Position numbers and translations under genes: made by a program. The notes beneath the pieces are model-generated. The model saw nothing but the letters and a program-made list of their open reading frames with translations, was not told where the DNA came from and searched no databases. A stretch of 64,000 nt of DNA from Pseudomonas nitroreducens (GTDB lineage Bacteria > Pseudomonadota > Gammaproteobacteria > Pseudomonadales > Pseudomonadaceae), in the NCBI RefSeq assembly GCF_014204515.1, contig NZ_JACHLI010000002.1:1-64000 (forward strand), given 5' to 3'. How positions within the stretch are numbered: position 1 is the first letter of the stretch; the number at the start of each line of letters is the position of its first letter. Positions 1 through 10,929 of the stretch are shown here, in pieces.

Positions 1-51
1 CACATAGTGGCGCGCCACCTCTAGCTTGAACTTCCCATCATGCCTTGCCAT
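1..51 (-). CDS. IS3-type transposase OrfA, N-terminal fragment
   Basis: Seventeen codons are visible, starting ATG at 51 on the minus strand with an AGGGG ribosome-binding site about 8 bases upstream. The peptide reads M-A-R-H-D-G-K-F-K-L-E-V-A-R-H-Y-V. The Lys-Phe-Lys-x-x-V pattern is typical of the first helix of the helix-turn-helix in IS3-family OrfA proteins. The position just inside the terminal repeat supports the call. The gene continues beyond the window edge, so whether it is intact is unknown. Confidence 0.65.
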   Translation of the reverse strand, partial: MARHDGKFKLEVARHYV

Positions 52-95
52 GTGGACCCCTCAGAGTTGGTGTCCAACATCTGGGGGTCAGTTCA
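1..95 (-). mobile_element. End of an IS3-family insertion sequence (truncated by window edge)
   Basis: Read on the minus strand, positions 95 to about 69 begin TGAACTGACCCCCAG and continue through a GTTGGACACC block. This is the look of an IS3-group terminal inverted repeat (TGAACT...GTTGGACA). An OrfA-like start codon with a Shine-Dalgarno follows. The rest of the element lies outside the window, so neither the second inverted repeat nor the target duplication can be seen. The element abuts the 3' side of the amino-acid permease. Confidence 0.75.
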
Positions 96-124
96 AAGGC
101 GGGGCTTCTGTGGGGTGACAAGAC

Positions 125-1552
125 TCAACCGATGCTCGGCACCGCCTCGTCCACCAGCACCTGGCCGCGCTTGCGCTTGAGCACGTAGTAGGCCAGGTAG
201 CAGGCCGCCATGAAGCCGAAGCCCCAGTACAGCGACGGGCGCTGGGTCGGGTCCAGCCAGAGGAAGACGAACAGCGAGCAGCAGATGGCGATGCACGCCA
301 GCGGGATCAGCGGGAACAGCGGCGCGGCGTACTTCAGGTCGGCCACGGTGCCGCCCTTGGCCATGTGCTCGCGGCGAAAGCGGTACTGGGCGTAGGCGAT
401 GACGATCCAGGTGACGGTGCCGGACATCCCGCTGACCGCCATCAGCACCATGAACAGGGTGTCGGCGGCGACGATGCTGGTCAGCAGCGACAGCAGGGCG
501 AAGGCCAGGCTGATCAGCAGCGCATAAAGGGGCACGCCGCGGGCGCTGAGTTTTGACAGCTTGCGCGGCGCCATGCCGGTCTTGGACATGGCCCAGAGGA
601 TGCGGGTGGAGGCGTACAGCCCGGAGTTGCCCACCGAGAGAATCGCGGTGAGGATCACGAAGTTCATCAGGTCGGCGGCGTAGGGGATGCCGACCATGTC
701 GAACACCTGCACGAAGGGACTTTCCATCAGCCCGGCCTGTTTCCACGGCACGATGCAGGACAGCACGGCAATCGCCAGCACGTAGAAGATCAGCACGCGG
801 AACACCACGTTGCGCACGGCGCGCGGGATGCTCTTCTCCGGCTGGTCGGTCTCGCCGGCGGCGACGCCCATGATCTCGCAGCCCTGGAAGGCGTAGACCA
901 CCGTCATCATCACCGCGAACACGGCGGACAGGCCGTTGGGGAACAGGCCGTCGCTGACCAGGTTGTTCAGCCCCGGCGCGGCCTCTCCGCTATTGAGCGG
1001 AATGGCGCCGAAGATCACCAGCAGGCCGACCACGATGAAGCCCAGGATGGCCGCCACCTTGATCCCGGAGAACCAGTATTCGGCCTCGCCGAAGGCGCGG
1101 GTGGCCAGGGCGTTGAGGGAGAACAGCACGACCACGAAGAAGCCCGACCACAGCCAGATCGGTACCTCGGGGAACCAGCGGGTCATCAGCATGCCGGCGG
1201 CGGTGAACTCCAGGCCCACGGTGGAAGCCCAGCTCATCCAGTAGACCCAGCCGATCATGAACCCGGTGGCCGGGCCGATGAAGCGCGTGGCGTGGGCCTG
1301 GAAGGAACCGGAGACGGGCATCTGCACCGACAGCTCGCCCAGGCAGACCATCACCAGGTACATCAGCACGCCCGCCACCAGGTAGGCGAGGATGGCGCCC
1401 ATGGGACCGCCGGAGCCGATGGTGACACCCGAGCCCATGAACAGGCCGGTGCCGATGACGCCGCCCAGGGACAGCATGAAGATGTGACGGCTCTTCAGCG
1501 CGCGGGTCAGCTGAATCTTTTCGCCGCTATGGCCGTGATGGGTCTCAGACAT
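125..1552 (-). CDS. APC-family amino-acid permease (MmuP/LysP-like)
   Basis: Inner-membrane amino-acid:proton symporter of 475 residues, the normal length for the family, with about 12 hydrophobic segments. The first membrane helix carries the APC glycine motif GGVIGTGLFMGSG (about residues 30-42). The sequence then follows E. coli MmuP closely as I recall it (LGELSVQMP, GIPYAADLMNFVILTAILS, NSGLYASTRILW). That suggests S-methylmethionine or a cationic/neutral amino acid, but no mmuM-like methyltransferase lies beside it, so the substrate is open. ATG at 1552 has GGAGG about 8 bases upstream. The gene is a single unit: an IS3 end lies 30 bp beyond its stop and a REP-rich gap lies upstream. 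Confidence 0.88.
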   Translation of the reverse strand: MSETHHGHSGEKIQLTRALKSRHIFMLSLGGVIGTGLFMGSGVTIGSGGPMGAILAYLVAGVLMYLVMVCLGELSVQMPVSGSFQAHATRFIGPATGFMIGWVYWMSWASTVGLEFTAAGMLMTRWFPEVPIWLWSGFFVVVLFSLNALATRAFGEAEYWFSGIKVAAILGFIVVGLLVIFGAIPLNSGEAAPGLNNLVSDGLFPNGLSAVFAVMMTVVYAFQGCEIMGVAAGETDQPEKSIPRAVRNVVFRVLIFYVLAIAVLSCIVPWKQAGLMESPFVQVFDMVGIPYAADLMNFVILTAILSVGNSGLYASTRILWAMSKTGMAPRKLSKLSARGVPLYALLISLAFALLSLLTSIVAADTLFMVLMAVSGMSGTVTWIVIAYAQYRFRREHMAKGGTVADLKYAAPLFPLIPLACIAICCSLFVFLWLDPTQRPSLYWGFGFMAACYLAYYVLKRKRGQVLVDEAVPSIG

Positions 1553-2151
1553 GGCGCACCTCCAGGAAATGGCGGGCGCGGCTGAGCGGAACTCTACGTT
1601 GGATCATTATTGTTATCTCCAATCAATCAGAGGCCGTGGCTCGGGCACGGATGCAGCCGATTATTGGAAGGCGATGTAAGGCGGGGTTGTTCGCCGGGAT
1701 CGAAGTTGTAGAAAGATGTAAGGATTTTGTGTATGGCGCGTGGGGCGGGGCTTTCGGCGTTTTCTTCTGGTAGGAGCGAGCTTGCTCGCGAACCCGTCCT
1801 GCCTTGGAGTCGCCGGGAATCACCTGCGCGAGCAAGAACTGGGCGTCCCCCTCGCTCCTACAAGTCTCGGTGAATTCGGTGCTCGGGCTTTCCCCTCACC
1901 CTAACCCTGGCTACGCGCCCCGCTCCTGAGGGAGAGGGGACTGTCCTCAGCGAGCTTGAATAACGGCACTCCCCGGCTGCATCCGCGACCAACACCCACG
2001 CCGAACGGCCCCCTCTCCCTCCGGGAGAGGGCTGGGGTGAGGGCATGCCTGCGCACCCAAGCCAAGCCCGAGCACTCCGTAGGGCGTATAACGCGCCAGC
2101 GTTATCCGCCGCAGCCATCGGCGGCGGATAACCTGTTCCAGGTTATGCGCC
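1553..2151. repeat. Repeat-filled intergenic region: REP pair, CT-rich palindromes, GTAGGGCG repeat
   Basis: Three families are present. A REP pair (TAGGAGCGAGCTTGCTCGCG at 1771-1790 and its inverted partner about 1828-1861). Two CCCTCTCCC/GGGAGAGGG palindromes (1892-1940 and 2009-2043). A GTAGGGCGTATAACGCG...CGCCCTACG palindrome (2079-2156). The second REP copy and the first CT-rich copy each hold a 14-nt insert (1837-1850, 1909-1922). The last repeat runs into the downstream kinase gene and supplies its TAG stop. No gene is visible here. Confidence 0.85.
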
Positions 2152-4391
<2,240 letters not shown>

Positions 4392-4395
<4 letters not shown>

Positions 4396-5249
4396 CGCGG
4401 CACCCCATCGCCGGCATGCAGGGCCCGGTAGTCGTGCTCGCTCTGTTCCAGCCAGCGGTCGACACTGCCATCGTCCACCCGCTGCCTGAGCAGCGCATCG
4501 ATCTCGTCCATCCGCGCGGCCAGCGGCGAATGGCGGGAGACGGCGATGCGCAGGTAGTCGACGGTCAACGGCCGGGTCAGCGCGAAGATGTCCTGGCCGC
4601 CGGCCAGCTGCTCGACGAACAGGGTGCCGGTACGCCGCTCGTGGGCGATGAAGTCGATGCGCTGGCGGATCAGCTTGCCGAAGTTCTGCCGACTGTCGGA
4701 GACCCATTCGACGTTGCCGTGCTCGGCGACGAAGCGGTCGAACTGCGGACCGTAGCTCTCGCCGAAGAGCAGCCCGCCACGGTACTGCGCAAGATCGTTG
4801 AGCTGCTCGAAGCGCACCGGTTTGCGGCGGTTGTAGAAGATCGCCACTTCCTCGCGCAGCACGGGCACGCGGGAAAACAGCAGGCCGTCGTCGCGCTGCG
4901 GGGTCTGGTAGGCGAGCACCACGTCGACGCGACCCTCGGCGGCATCCAGCAGGCAGCGCTTCCAGTTGCCCAGGACCACGGTCTGCACCTCGTAGCCCAG
5001 CTGGCCGAGCACGCTGCGCACGGTCTGCGGGGCGAGGCCGCGTACTTCGTGGCCGTCGCTCCAGGAGATGGGCGGATAGACGGGGTAGTCGCAGTAGCGG
5101 ATGGGTTGGGCGGCTTGGGGCGCTGTGCATAAGAGCAGAGCCAGGAGAGGTATGAAGAGTCGGAACGGGGGCTTCCCTCTCCCTAACCCTCTGACTAGGC
5201 GTCCCCCCCATGAAGGGAGAGGGGACCGTCCTGCGCCCCATGAAATCAC
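4392..5249 (-). CDS. Periplasmic solute-binding (SBP_bac_3-type) sensor subunit
   Basis: Up to 285 residues. A hydrophobic signal segment (LFIPLLALLLCTAPQAA, about residues 31-47) precedes a polar domain with the class 3 binding-protein look (GLAPQTVRSVLGQLGY, LLDAAEGRVDVVLAY). It lies between the response regulator and the hybrid kinase on the same strand and overlaps the kinase start by 3 bases. The likely job is to present a small ligand to the kinase, as in kinases that have this domain fused. The only in-frame start seen is GTG at 5249, and the first 25-30 residues are encoded by a CT-rich palindromic repeat with a 14-nt insert. The original start may therefore have been altered. Function of the protein is plausible; its N-terminus is uncertain. 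Confidence 0.7.
5176..5226. repeat. CT-rich palindrome with 14-nt insert inside a gene's 5' end
   Basis: CCCTCTCCCTAACCCTCT and CCCATGAAGGGAGAGGGG arms are separated by GACTAGGCGTCCCC (5193-5206). Removing the 14 bases restores the usual family palindrome. It lies within the only open N-terminal region of the periplasmic sensor gene. Confidence 0.8.
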
Positions 5250-5258
5250 CCTGCTAAC

Positions 5259-6002
5259 TCAGGCGTCGGCAGGCGTGGCGGTGAACAGGTAGCCGGCGCC
5301 GTGGATGGTGATGATCAGCTCCGGCTCGGCCGGATCGTCGCGCAGCTTGCGGCGCAGGCGGCCAACCAGCACGTCGATGGAGCGGTCGTTGGGCAGCCAT
5401 TCGCGGTTGCGAATCTGGTCCATCAGCTGGTCGCGGCTCAGGGTGTGGCCGGTGTTGCGCAGGAACACGCAGAGCAGCTGGAACTCGCCGTGGGTCAGCG
5501 GGGTTTCGCTGCCGCCGGCGTCGATCAGGCGGCGGCGGTCCGGGTCCAGCGTCCAGTGGGCGAAGCGCCGGTGGTTCTGCCGGCTGCCGCCCTGGGCGAG
5601 CGCAGCGACGGGTTGCCGGGCATGGCGCACGCGGCGGATCAGGTTCTTCGCGCGGGACACCAGCTCGCGGGGATTCAGCGGCTTGATCACGTAGTCATCG
5701 GCGCCGCATTCCAGGCCGACGATGCGGTCGATGTCATCGTTGCGCCCGGTGATCAGGATGATGCCGACCTCCGAGCGCACGCGCAGCTCGCGGGTCAGGG
5801 TCAGGCCGTCCTTGCCGGGCAGGCGGATGTCGAGCATCACCAGGTCGATGGGCTGCCCGGCCAGCTCGGCTTGCGCGAGGCTCGCCTCGGCCTGTTCGGC
5901 GGTGCCGGCGCCCAGCACGTCGTAGCCTTCCTCGCCGAGGTAGGCCTGGAGGAGCTCGCGCACCACCGGATCGTCGTCAACGATCAGTACACGGGAAGTC
6001 AT
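5259..6002 (-). CDS. OmpR/TorR-type two-component response regulator
   Basis: 247 residues: an N-terminal receiver domain (acidic triad Asp9-Asp11, phospho-acceptor Asp58 in VMLDIRLPG, switch Lys in YVIKPLNPRE near 109) and a C-terminal winged-helix DNA-binding domain (LTHGEFQLLCVFLRN, RSIDVLVGRLRRKL, GAGYLF). It is the first gene of a three-gene unit with the binding protein (9 bases downstream) and the hybrid kinase, so it is the expected final phosphate acceptor. Overall it resembles TorR/AruR proteins. The target genes are not shown by the sequence; the neighbouring permease and amine cluster are candidates only. Confidence 0.88.
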   Translation of the reverse strand: MTSRVLIVDDDPVVRELLQAYLGEEGYDVLGAGTAEQAEASLAQAELAGQPIDLVMLDIRLPGKDGLTLTRELRVRSEVGIILITGRNDDIDRIVGLECGADDYVIKPLNPRELVSRAKNLIRRVRHARQPVAALAQGGSRQNHRRFAHWTLDPDRRRLIDAGGSETPLTHGEFQLLCVFLRNTGHTLSRDQLMDQIRNREWLPNDRSIDVLVGRLRRKLRDDPAEPELIITIHGAGYLFTATPADA

Positions 6003-6118
6003 CGCAATACCCTGCTGAAGCCGCCGCTCGTGGCGGGGCCATTCTTGTTATGCGTGGAGGTAGAGCTGTAGGAACTGTCCTGCAGATGGCGGCAGGTTAC
6101 CGTCCGCTGAACAATCGA

Positions 6119-6766
6119 TCAACAGGCTCCCGACGCCCGACGGAAGCGCTGCCGGCCGCCGTGCTGGAGGCCGTCCACCCAGGCTTCGCAGATCTGCACG
6201 CCCTGTTCCGGGGTGAAGGTATTGGGGTTCAGACCGGACTCCAGCCACAGGCCATCGAGCAAGGCGCTGAGGGCGATCGCGGCGAGCTCCGCATCGAAAT
6301 CGGACCATTCCTGCTCGTTCGCCAGTTCAGTGAGTGTCTGGGTCAGCAGCGAACGGTACTCACCGTAGGAATGATCGTGGGCCTCGTTGATCGCTTCGGC
6401 GGTCTTCACCGCGCCCCAGAACGCCAGCCAGGCGTCCAGCAGCTGCGGATCGAGCAGCTCAGCGCAGAACGACGCGCGGAAGAACGCCGACAGGCGCGCG
6501 CGGGCATCCGGCGCCGCCTCGGCGATGGCCTCGCGCAGCAGCTGCATGACCCGCCCGGTGACGGTCAGGTAGGCCTCGGCCACCAGCTCGTCCTTGCCCG
6601 AATAGTGGTGGTTGATCAGCCCCACCGAGACGCCCGCCTCGGCGCAGATCTTGCGTATGGAAGCTCCCTGGAAGCCATGGCGCTTCAGGCACGCGAGGGT
6701 GGCCTCGATCAGCAGCGCCTTGCGCTGCTCCGGCTCCAGTCGGGTAAAGCGGACTTCCTCGTTCAT
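6119..6766 (-). CDS. TetR-family regulator, BetI-like
   Basis: 215 residues. The N-terminal helix-turn-helix (about residues 15-55) contains GASIRKICAEAGVSVGLINHHY, characteristic of the BetI side of the TetR family. The C-terminal ligand-binding half has the LLDAWLAFWGA and ALLDGLWLE motifs of that group. The start is ATG at 6766 with AGGAG 7 bases upstream; longer in-frame sequence lacks a ribosome-binding site. It is divergent from the PotF-like gene, 197 bp away, and probably represses that gene and itself. The bet genes themselves are not next to it, so the ligand is more likely an amine linked to the neighbouring aminotransferase. Confidence 0.85.
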   Translation of the reverse strand: MNEEVRFTRLEPEQRKALLIEATLACLKRHGFQGASIRKICAEAGVSVGLINHHYSGKDELVAEAYLTVTGRVMQLLREAIAEAAPDARARLSAFFRASFCAELLDPQLLDAWLAFWGAVKTAEAINEAHDHSYGEYRSLLTQTLTELANEQEWSDFDAELAAIALSALLDGLWLESGLNPNTFTPEQGVQICEAWVDGLQHGGRQRFRRASGAC

Positions 6767-6798
6767 GCCTGGGCTCCTGAGATTCAGGGGGCCAATCT

Positions 6799-6810
6799 GA
6801 ACGATTGTTC
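6799..6810. promoter_or_regulatory. Possible TetR operator between divergent genes
   Basis: GAAC-GATT-GTTC is a short perfect inverted repeat 33 bp upstream of the TetR gene, in the shared region with the PotF-like gene. Its location is that of an autoregulatory operator, but the arms are only 4 bases, so this is a modest candidate. Confidence 0.35.
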
Positions 6811-6963
6811 GATTAGGCGCCAGCCCCCGTCCGTTGCGCGAAGCGTTCGACCCTGCGCAAAAGCACCTACCCGTTCGGGGAATGGTCCGGACGGCGCCCC
6901 TGGTCGAGAGTGGCTTCATCCGCGATTCGACCAATCCATAACAAGATCAAAGGTGGGACTGAC

Positions 6964-8067
6964 ATGCAGAAAACGCTCGCAGCAGTACTCAGCGCGGCGC
7001 TGGCGACCTTGCCGGCACTGGGTCACGGGGCAGACGCCGAGGGCGCGAAGACCCTGCGGTTGTACAACTGGACCGACTACATCGGCGAACACACCATCGC
7101 CGACTTCGAGAAGGAAACCGGGATCAAGGTGGTCTACGACACCTTCGATTCCTACGAGACCGTGCAGGGCAAACTGCTGCCCGGCCGCTCCGGCTACGAC
7201 CTGGTGGTGCTCAACGCCGCCCTGGTGCCGCCGCTGTTGAAAGCGGGCGTGTTCCAGCCGCTGGACAAGTCCAAGCTGCCCAGCTGGAACAACCTCGACG
7301 CCGACGTGCTCAAGCACCTGGACCACTACGATCCGGGCGTGAAGTACTCGGCGCCCTACACCTGGGGCAGCAACGGCATCACCTACAACATCGACAAGAT
7401 CAAGCAGCGCATGCCGGACGCGCCCATCGGCTCGCTGGCGATGCTGTTCGATCCGAAGATCGTGTCGAAATTCGCCGATTGCGGGGTGACCATCATCGAT
7501 TCCCCCACCGACGTGATCCCGCTGGCCCTGGCCTACCTCAAGCGCGACCCCAACAGCGCGCTGCCCGAGGACCTCAAGGCCGCCCAGGACCTGCTGCAAT
7601 CGATCCGCCCGTACATCCGCAAGTTCGACTCCACCAGCTACCTCAACGGCCTGGCCAACGGCGACCAGTGCATGGCGATGACCTGGTCCGGCGACTACGC
7701 CACCGCCCAGGCCCGCGCCGACGAAGCCGGCGCCAAGGTCAAGCTGGGCTACTTCGTGCCTAAGGAAGGCTCGCTGATCTGGTTCGACGACTTCTACATC
7801 CCGGCCGACGCGCCACACGTGGAAAACGCCCACAAGTTCATCGAGTACATGCTGCAGCCCAAGGTGGCCGCCGGCGTCGCCGACTACATCCGCTACGCCT
7901 CCAGCAACGCCGCCGCCACCCCGCTGCTGGCCGCCGAAGTGCGCAACGACCCGGCGATCTACCCCGACGCCGAGACCCGCGCCCGGCTGTTCACCCAGAA
8001 AGTGCAGAACCCCAAGGCCACCCGCCTGATCACCCGTACCTGGAACGCGGTGAAGACCGGGACCTGA
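6964..8067 (+). CDS. PotF/SpuD-type polyamine-binding periplasmic protein
   Basis: 367 residues with a signal peptide ending near GHGADA (about residue 23). Mature sequence begins KTLRLYNWTDYIGEHTIADFE, the hallmark start of PotF/PotD polyamine receptors. Later family blocks are present (GYDLVVLNAALV, YTWGSNGITYN, WSGDYATAQARA, WFDDFYIPADAPH). ATG at 6964 has AAGGTGGG about 8 bases upstream. No ATPase or permease genes follow, so the protein must use a transporter encoded elsewhere or act as a sensor. It sits between a TetR regulator and a class III aminotransferase, consistent with diamine uptake or sensing followed by transamination. The exact amine is not decided by the sequence. Confidence 0.85.
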   Translation: MQKTLAAVLSAALATLPALGHGADAEGAKTLRLYNWTDYIGEHTIADFEKETGIKVVYDTFDSYETVQGKLLPGRSGYDLVVLNAALVPPLLKAGVFQPLDKSKLPSWNNLDADVLKHLDHYDPGVKYSAPYTWGSNGITYNIDKIKQRMPDAPIGSLAMLFDPKIVSKFADCGVTIIDSPTDVIPLALAYLKRDPNSALPEDLKAAQDLLQSIRPYIRKFDSTSYLNGLANGDQCMAMTWSGDYATAQARADEAGAKVKLGYFVPKEGSLIWFDDFYIPADAPHVENAHKFIEYMLQPKVAAGVADYIRYASSNAAATPLLAAEVRNDPAIYPDAETRARLFTQKVQNPKATRLITRTWNAVKTGT

Positions 8068-8084
8068 GGTTCAGTCGTTTGAAG

Positions 8085-8256
8085 AGCCCCCTCTCCCCAG
8101 CCCTCTCCCTGAAGGGAGAGGGGGCAGCCCGCAACGGTGTTCGAGGACGTCATGTTCCTGAGACTCCACTGGCGGCGGGCCAACCATGATCTTCGGAATC
8201 GCCAAGCGCACCGAACGGTCCCCTCTCCCTTCAGGGAGAGGGTTAGGGAGAGGGCA
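8085..8256. repeat. Pair of CT-rich palindromes
   Basis: Two copies of the CCCTCTCCC/GGGAGAGGG family face each other (8085-8124 and 8219-8256) between the binding-protein and aminotransferase genes. They may form RNA hairpins that separate the two messages. The rest of the 228-bp gap shows nothing else. Confidence 0.75.
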
Positions 8257-8295
8257 AGGACTCGCAAGACGAACCGTAATTTCGAGGTACAGACC

Positions 8296-9714
8296 ATGAC
8301 CACCACCACCCCAGCCTACTTCGCCCAGTTCAACGACGAGCAGCTGGTCGCCGCCGACAAAGCCCACTACATGCACGGCTACCACGTGTTCGACGACCAC
8401 CGGGTCAACGGTGCGCTGAACATCGCCGCCGGCGAGGGCGCCTACATCTACGACACCAAGGGCAATCGCTACCTGGACGCCGTGGGCGGCATGTGGTGCA
8501 CCAATATCGGCCTGGGCCGCGCGGAAATGGCCGATGCCATCGCCGAGCAGGTGCGCCAGCTGGCCTACTCCAACCCCTTCTGCGACATGGCCAACGTCAC
8601 CGCCATCCAGCTCTGCGAGAAGCTCGCCGAACTGGCGCCGGGCGATCTGGACCACGTGTTCCTCACCACCGGCGGCTCCACCGCCGTGGACACCGCCTAC
8701 CGCCTGATCCAGTACTACCAGAACTGCCGCGGCAAGCATGAGAAGAAGCACATCATCAGCCGCATCAACGCCTACCACGGCTCGACCTTCCTCACCATGT
8801 CGCTGGGCGGCAAGGTCGCCGACCACCCGGCCGAGTTCGACTTCCTCAAGGACGTCATCCACCACATCTCCTGCCCCAACCCCTACCGCGCGCCGGAAGG
8901 GATGACCGAAGGCGACTTCCTCGAATTCCTGGTCAAGGAGTTCGAAGACAAGATCCTCGAACTGGGTGGAGACAAGGTCGCCGCCTTCTTCGCCGAGCCG
9001 ATCATGGGCTCGGGCGGCGTGATCATCCCGCCCAAGGGCTACCACCAGCGCATGTGGCAGGTGTGCCAGAAGTACGACGTGCTCTACGTCGCCGACGAGG
9101 TGGTGACCTCCTTCGGCCGCCTCGGCGCCTTCTTCGCCTCCGAGGACGTGTTCGGCATGCAGCCGGACATCATCACCACCGCCAAGGGCCTGACCTCCGG
9201 CTACCTGCCGCTGGGCGCGTGCATCTTCTCCGACCGTATCTGGAAGGTGATCGGCGAGGCCGACAAGGGCCGCTGCTTCGCCCACGGCTTCACCTACAGC
9301 GGGCACCCGGTGAGCTGCGTGTCGGCGCTGAAGAACATCGAGATCATCGAGCGCGAGAATCTTCTTGAGCACGTGAAGGACGTCGGCGGCTACCTGGAGC
9401 AGCGCCTGCAGGAACTGGCCGAGCTGCCGCTGGTGGGCAGCGTGCGCTGCCAGAAGCTGATGGCCTGCGTCGAATTCGTCGCCGACAAGCGCAGCAAGGT
9501 GCTGTTCCCCGAGGAGCTGAACATCGGCGAGAAGATCCACCTCCGCGCCCAGGCCAAGGGCCTGCTGGTGCGGCCGATCGTGCACCTGAACGTGATGTCG
9601 CCGCCGCTGACCATCACCCGCGAGCAGGTCGACGAGATCGTCGACACCCTGCGCGAGTCGATCCTCGAGGCCGCCGACGACCTCAAGCGCAGCGGTGATT
9701 ACGCGGGGCACTGA
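8296..9714 (+). CDS. Class III omega-aminotransferase (polyamine/amino acid:pyruvate type)
   Basis: 472 residues, normal length for PLP class III transaminases. PLP-binding Lys297 lies in TTAKGLTSGYLPLGA, with the preceding DEVVTSFGR block and GSTAVDTAYRL for phosphate binding. It resembles the SpuC/omega-amino acid:pyruvate enzymes that transfer the amino group of putrescine, cadaverine, beta-alanine or related amines to pyruvate. ATG at 8296 with GAGG 9 bases upstream. Downstream the LuxR gene overlaps the stop codon (TGATG), so the two are cotranscribed. Location after a PotF-like receptor suggests a diamine substrate. The substrate range cannot be read from sequence. Confidence 0.87.
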   Translation: MTTTTPAYFAQFNDEQLVAADKAHYMHGYHVFDDHRVNGALNIAAGEGAYIYDTKGNRYLDAVGGMWCTNIGLGRAEMADAIAEQVRQLAYSNPFCDMANVTAIQLCEKLAELAPGDLDHVFLTTGGSTAVDTAYRLIQYYQNCRGKHEKKHIISRINAYHGSTFLTMSLGGKVADHPAEFDFLKDVIHHISCPNPYRAPEGMTEGDFLEFLVKEFEDKILELGGDKVAAFFAEPIMGSGGVIIPPKGYHQRMWQVCQKYDVLYVADEVVTSFGRLGAFFASEDVFGMQPDIITTAKGLTSGYLPLGACIFSDRIWKVIGEADKGRCFAHGFTYSGHPVSCVSALKNIEIIERENLLEHVKDVGGYLEQRLQELAELPLVGSVRCQKLMACVEFVADKRSKVLFPEELNIGEKIHLRAQAKGLLVRPIVHLNVMSPPLTITREQVDEIVDTLRESILEAADDLKRSGDYAGH

Positions 9715-10637
9715 TGATCGATCCGAGGATTTTGCCTACACCCCGGCGGCCCTTTATGCTGCCGGACATGAGCGAATCCCAGGCACTGAGCGAAACGTCC
9801 GACGCACCGGCCCTGCATGCCTGGCATGCGGGGCTGGCGCGCGCCCTGGCCAGCGTCGGCGAAGTCGTCTTCGTCGAACGCCTGGCCGACGCCCTGGGCT
9901 GCCTGGTGCCGGTGGAGTCGGTGATGCTCGGCCTGGAACAGCGCGGCCAGCCGCCGCAACCGCTGTACCAGCGCGGCGTCCACCCGGAGCATCACGAGGC
10001 CCTGGTCGACCGCTACTATGCCCGCGGCTACCTGCTCGACCCGTTCTGCCTGGCCATGGAAGACGGCCTCACCGAGGGCTTCTACCCGCTGGCCGACATC
10101 GCCCCGGACGATTTCTTCGCCAGCGAGTACTACAAGACCTACTACCTCAAGTTCGGCTGCACAGAGGACTGCCACTTCATCATCGACCTGGGCGAAGCGC
10201 GCAAGGTCTCGCTATGCCTGTACCAGGGCGAGAGCGGCGCACGTTTCAGCGAAACCCAGCTGGACCTACTGGCTACCGCCCTGCCACTGGTGCGCGAGCT
10301 GTTCCGCCAGTTCGAGCGCAATGGCGGGCTGGACCTGCTGCTGGCCGGGCGCGGCGTGAAGGTCAGCCTGCAGGATGCCCAGGCGCCACTGAACCGGCAT
10401 ATCCGCGCGGCCTTCATGAACTTCGGCGCCGACAAGCTCACCGAGCGCGAGCGGGAAATCGCCCACCTGCTGCTGCGCGGCCACTCGGTGAAATCCAGCG
10501 CGCGGGTGCTGGATATCTCCCCGGAAACCGTGCGCATGCACCGCAAGCACCTCTACACCAAACTCGAGATCAACTCCCAGGCGGAGCTGTTCTCGCTGTT
10601 CATCGACTGGCTCACTGGCGACGCCAGCGCCGCCTGA
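9714..10637 (+). CDS. LuxR-family transcriptional regulator
   Basis: 307 residues from the first start. A GAF-like or autoinducer-binding-like N-terminal domain (about 30-200) is followed by a C-terminal LuxR helix-turn-helix: LTEREREIAHLLLRGHSVKSS then SPETVRMHRKHLYTKLEI (about 240-290). ATG at 9714 overlaps the aminotransferase stop. ATGs at 9756 and 9768 are equally possible starts and none has a strong ribosome-binding site. No LuxI-type synthase is nearby, so it is probably a solo regulator of amine catabolism. The overlapping arrangement suggests it senses the aminotransferase substrate or product; that is inference. Confidence 0.82.
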   Translation: MIDPRILPTPRRPFMLPDMSESQALSETSDAPALHAWHAGLARALASVGEVVFVERLADALGCLVPVESVMLGLEQRGQPPQPLYQRGVHPEHHEALVDRYYARGYLLDPFCLAMEDGLTEGFYPLADIAPDDFFASEYYKTYYLKFGCTEDCHFIIDLGEARKVSLCLYQGESGARFSETQLDLLATALPLVRELFRQFERNGGLDLLLAGRGVKVSLQDAQAPLNRHIRAAFMNFGADKLTEREREIAHLLLRGHSVKSSARVLDISPETVRMHRKHLYTKLEINSQAELFSLFIDWLTGDASAA

Positions 10638-10649
10638 ACCTGCTCTTCG

Positions 10650-10829
10650 CAGGAGTGAGTGGAGCGCAGCGATACCCATGCGGTGGTCGCGCGGTATCGA
10701 TGAGTATCGCTGCGCTCCACGTCATCCTACGGTTCTTCCCACCGGTGAGCGTGGCTCTTGTAGGAGCGAGCTTGCTCGCGAACCGAGCGGGCACGAAACG
10801 AAGCGATTCGCGAGCAAGCTCGCTCCTAC
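10650..10829. repeat. Palindromic GGAGCGCAGCGATACCCATG repeat plus REP pair
   Basis: GTGGAGCGCAGCGATACCC (about 10658-10677) with its inverted partner GATGAGTATCGCTGCGCTCC (10699-10718) is followed by a REP pair, TAGGAGCGAGCTTGCTCGCG (10761-10780) and inverse (10806-10829). The first family occurs again at 29029-29110. No gene is seen in this gap. Confidence 0.8.
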
Positions 10830-10929
10830 GAGAAGCCCAAGCGCCAATGCGGCATTCGCCGGAAAAATCTGCCAACCTATGGCGCTGACCGCTGTCAGAC
10901 CCGTGCCCCACCACCAGGAGAGCTCCCCG

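Noticed and set aside
4396..5241. N-terminal extension of the kinase frame to 1029 residues
   Set aside because: That region is Arg/Pro-rich and out of frame with clear periplasmic binding-protein sequence, so the kinase is taken to start at 4395.
8071..9711. 546-codon minus-strand frame opposite the aminotransferase
   Set aside because: Antisense of an unmistakable class III aminotransferase; His/Val/Gly-rich with no motif.
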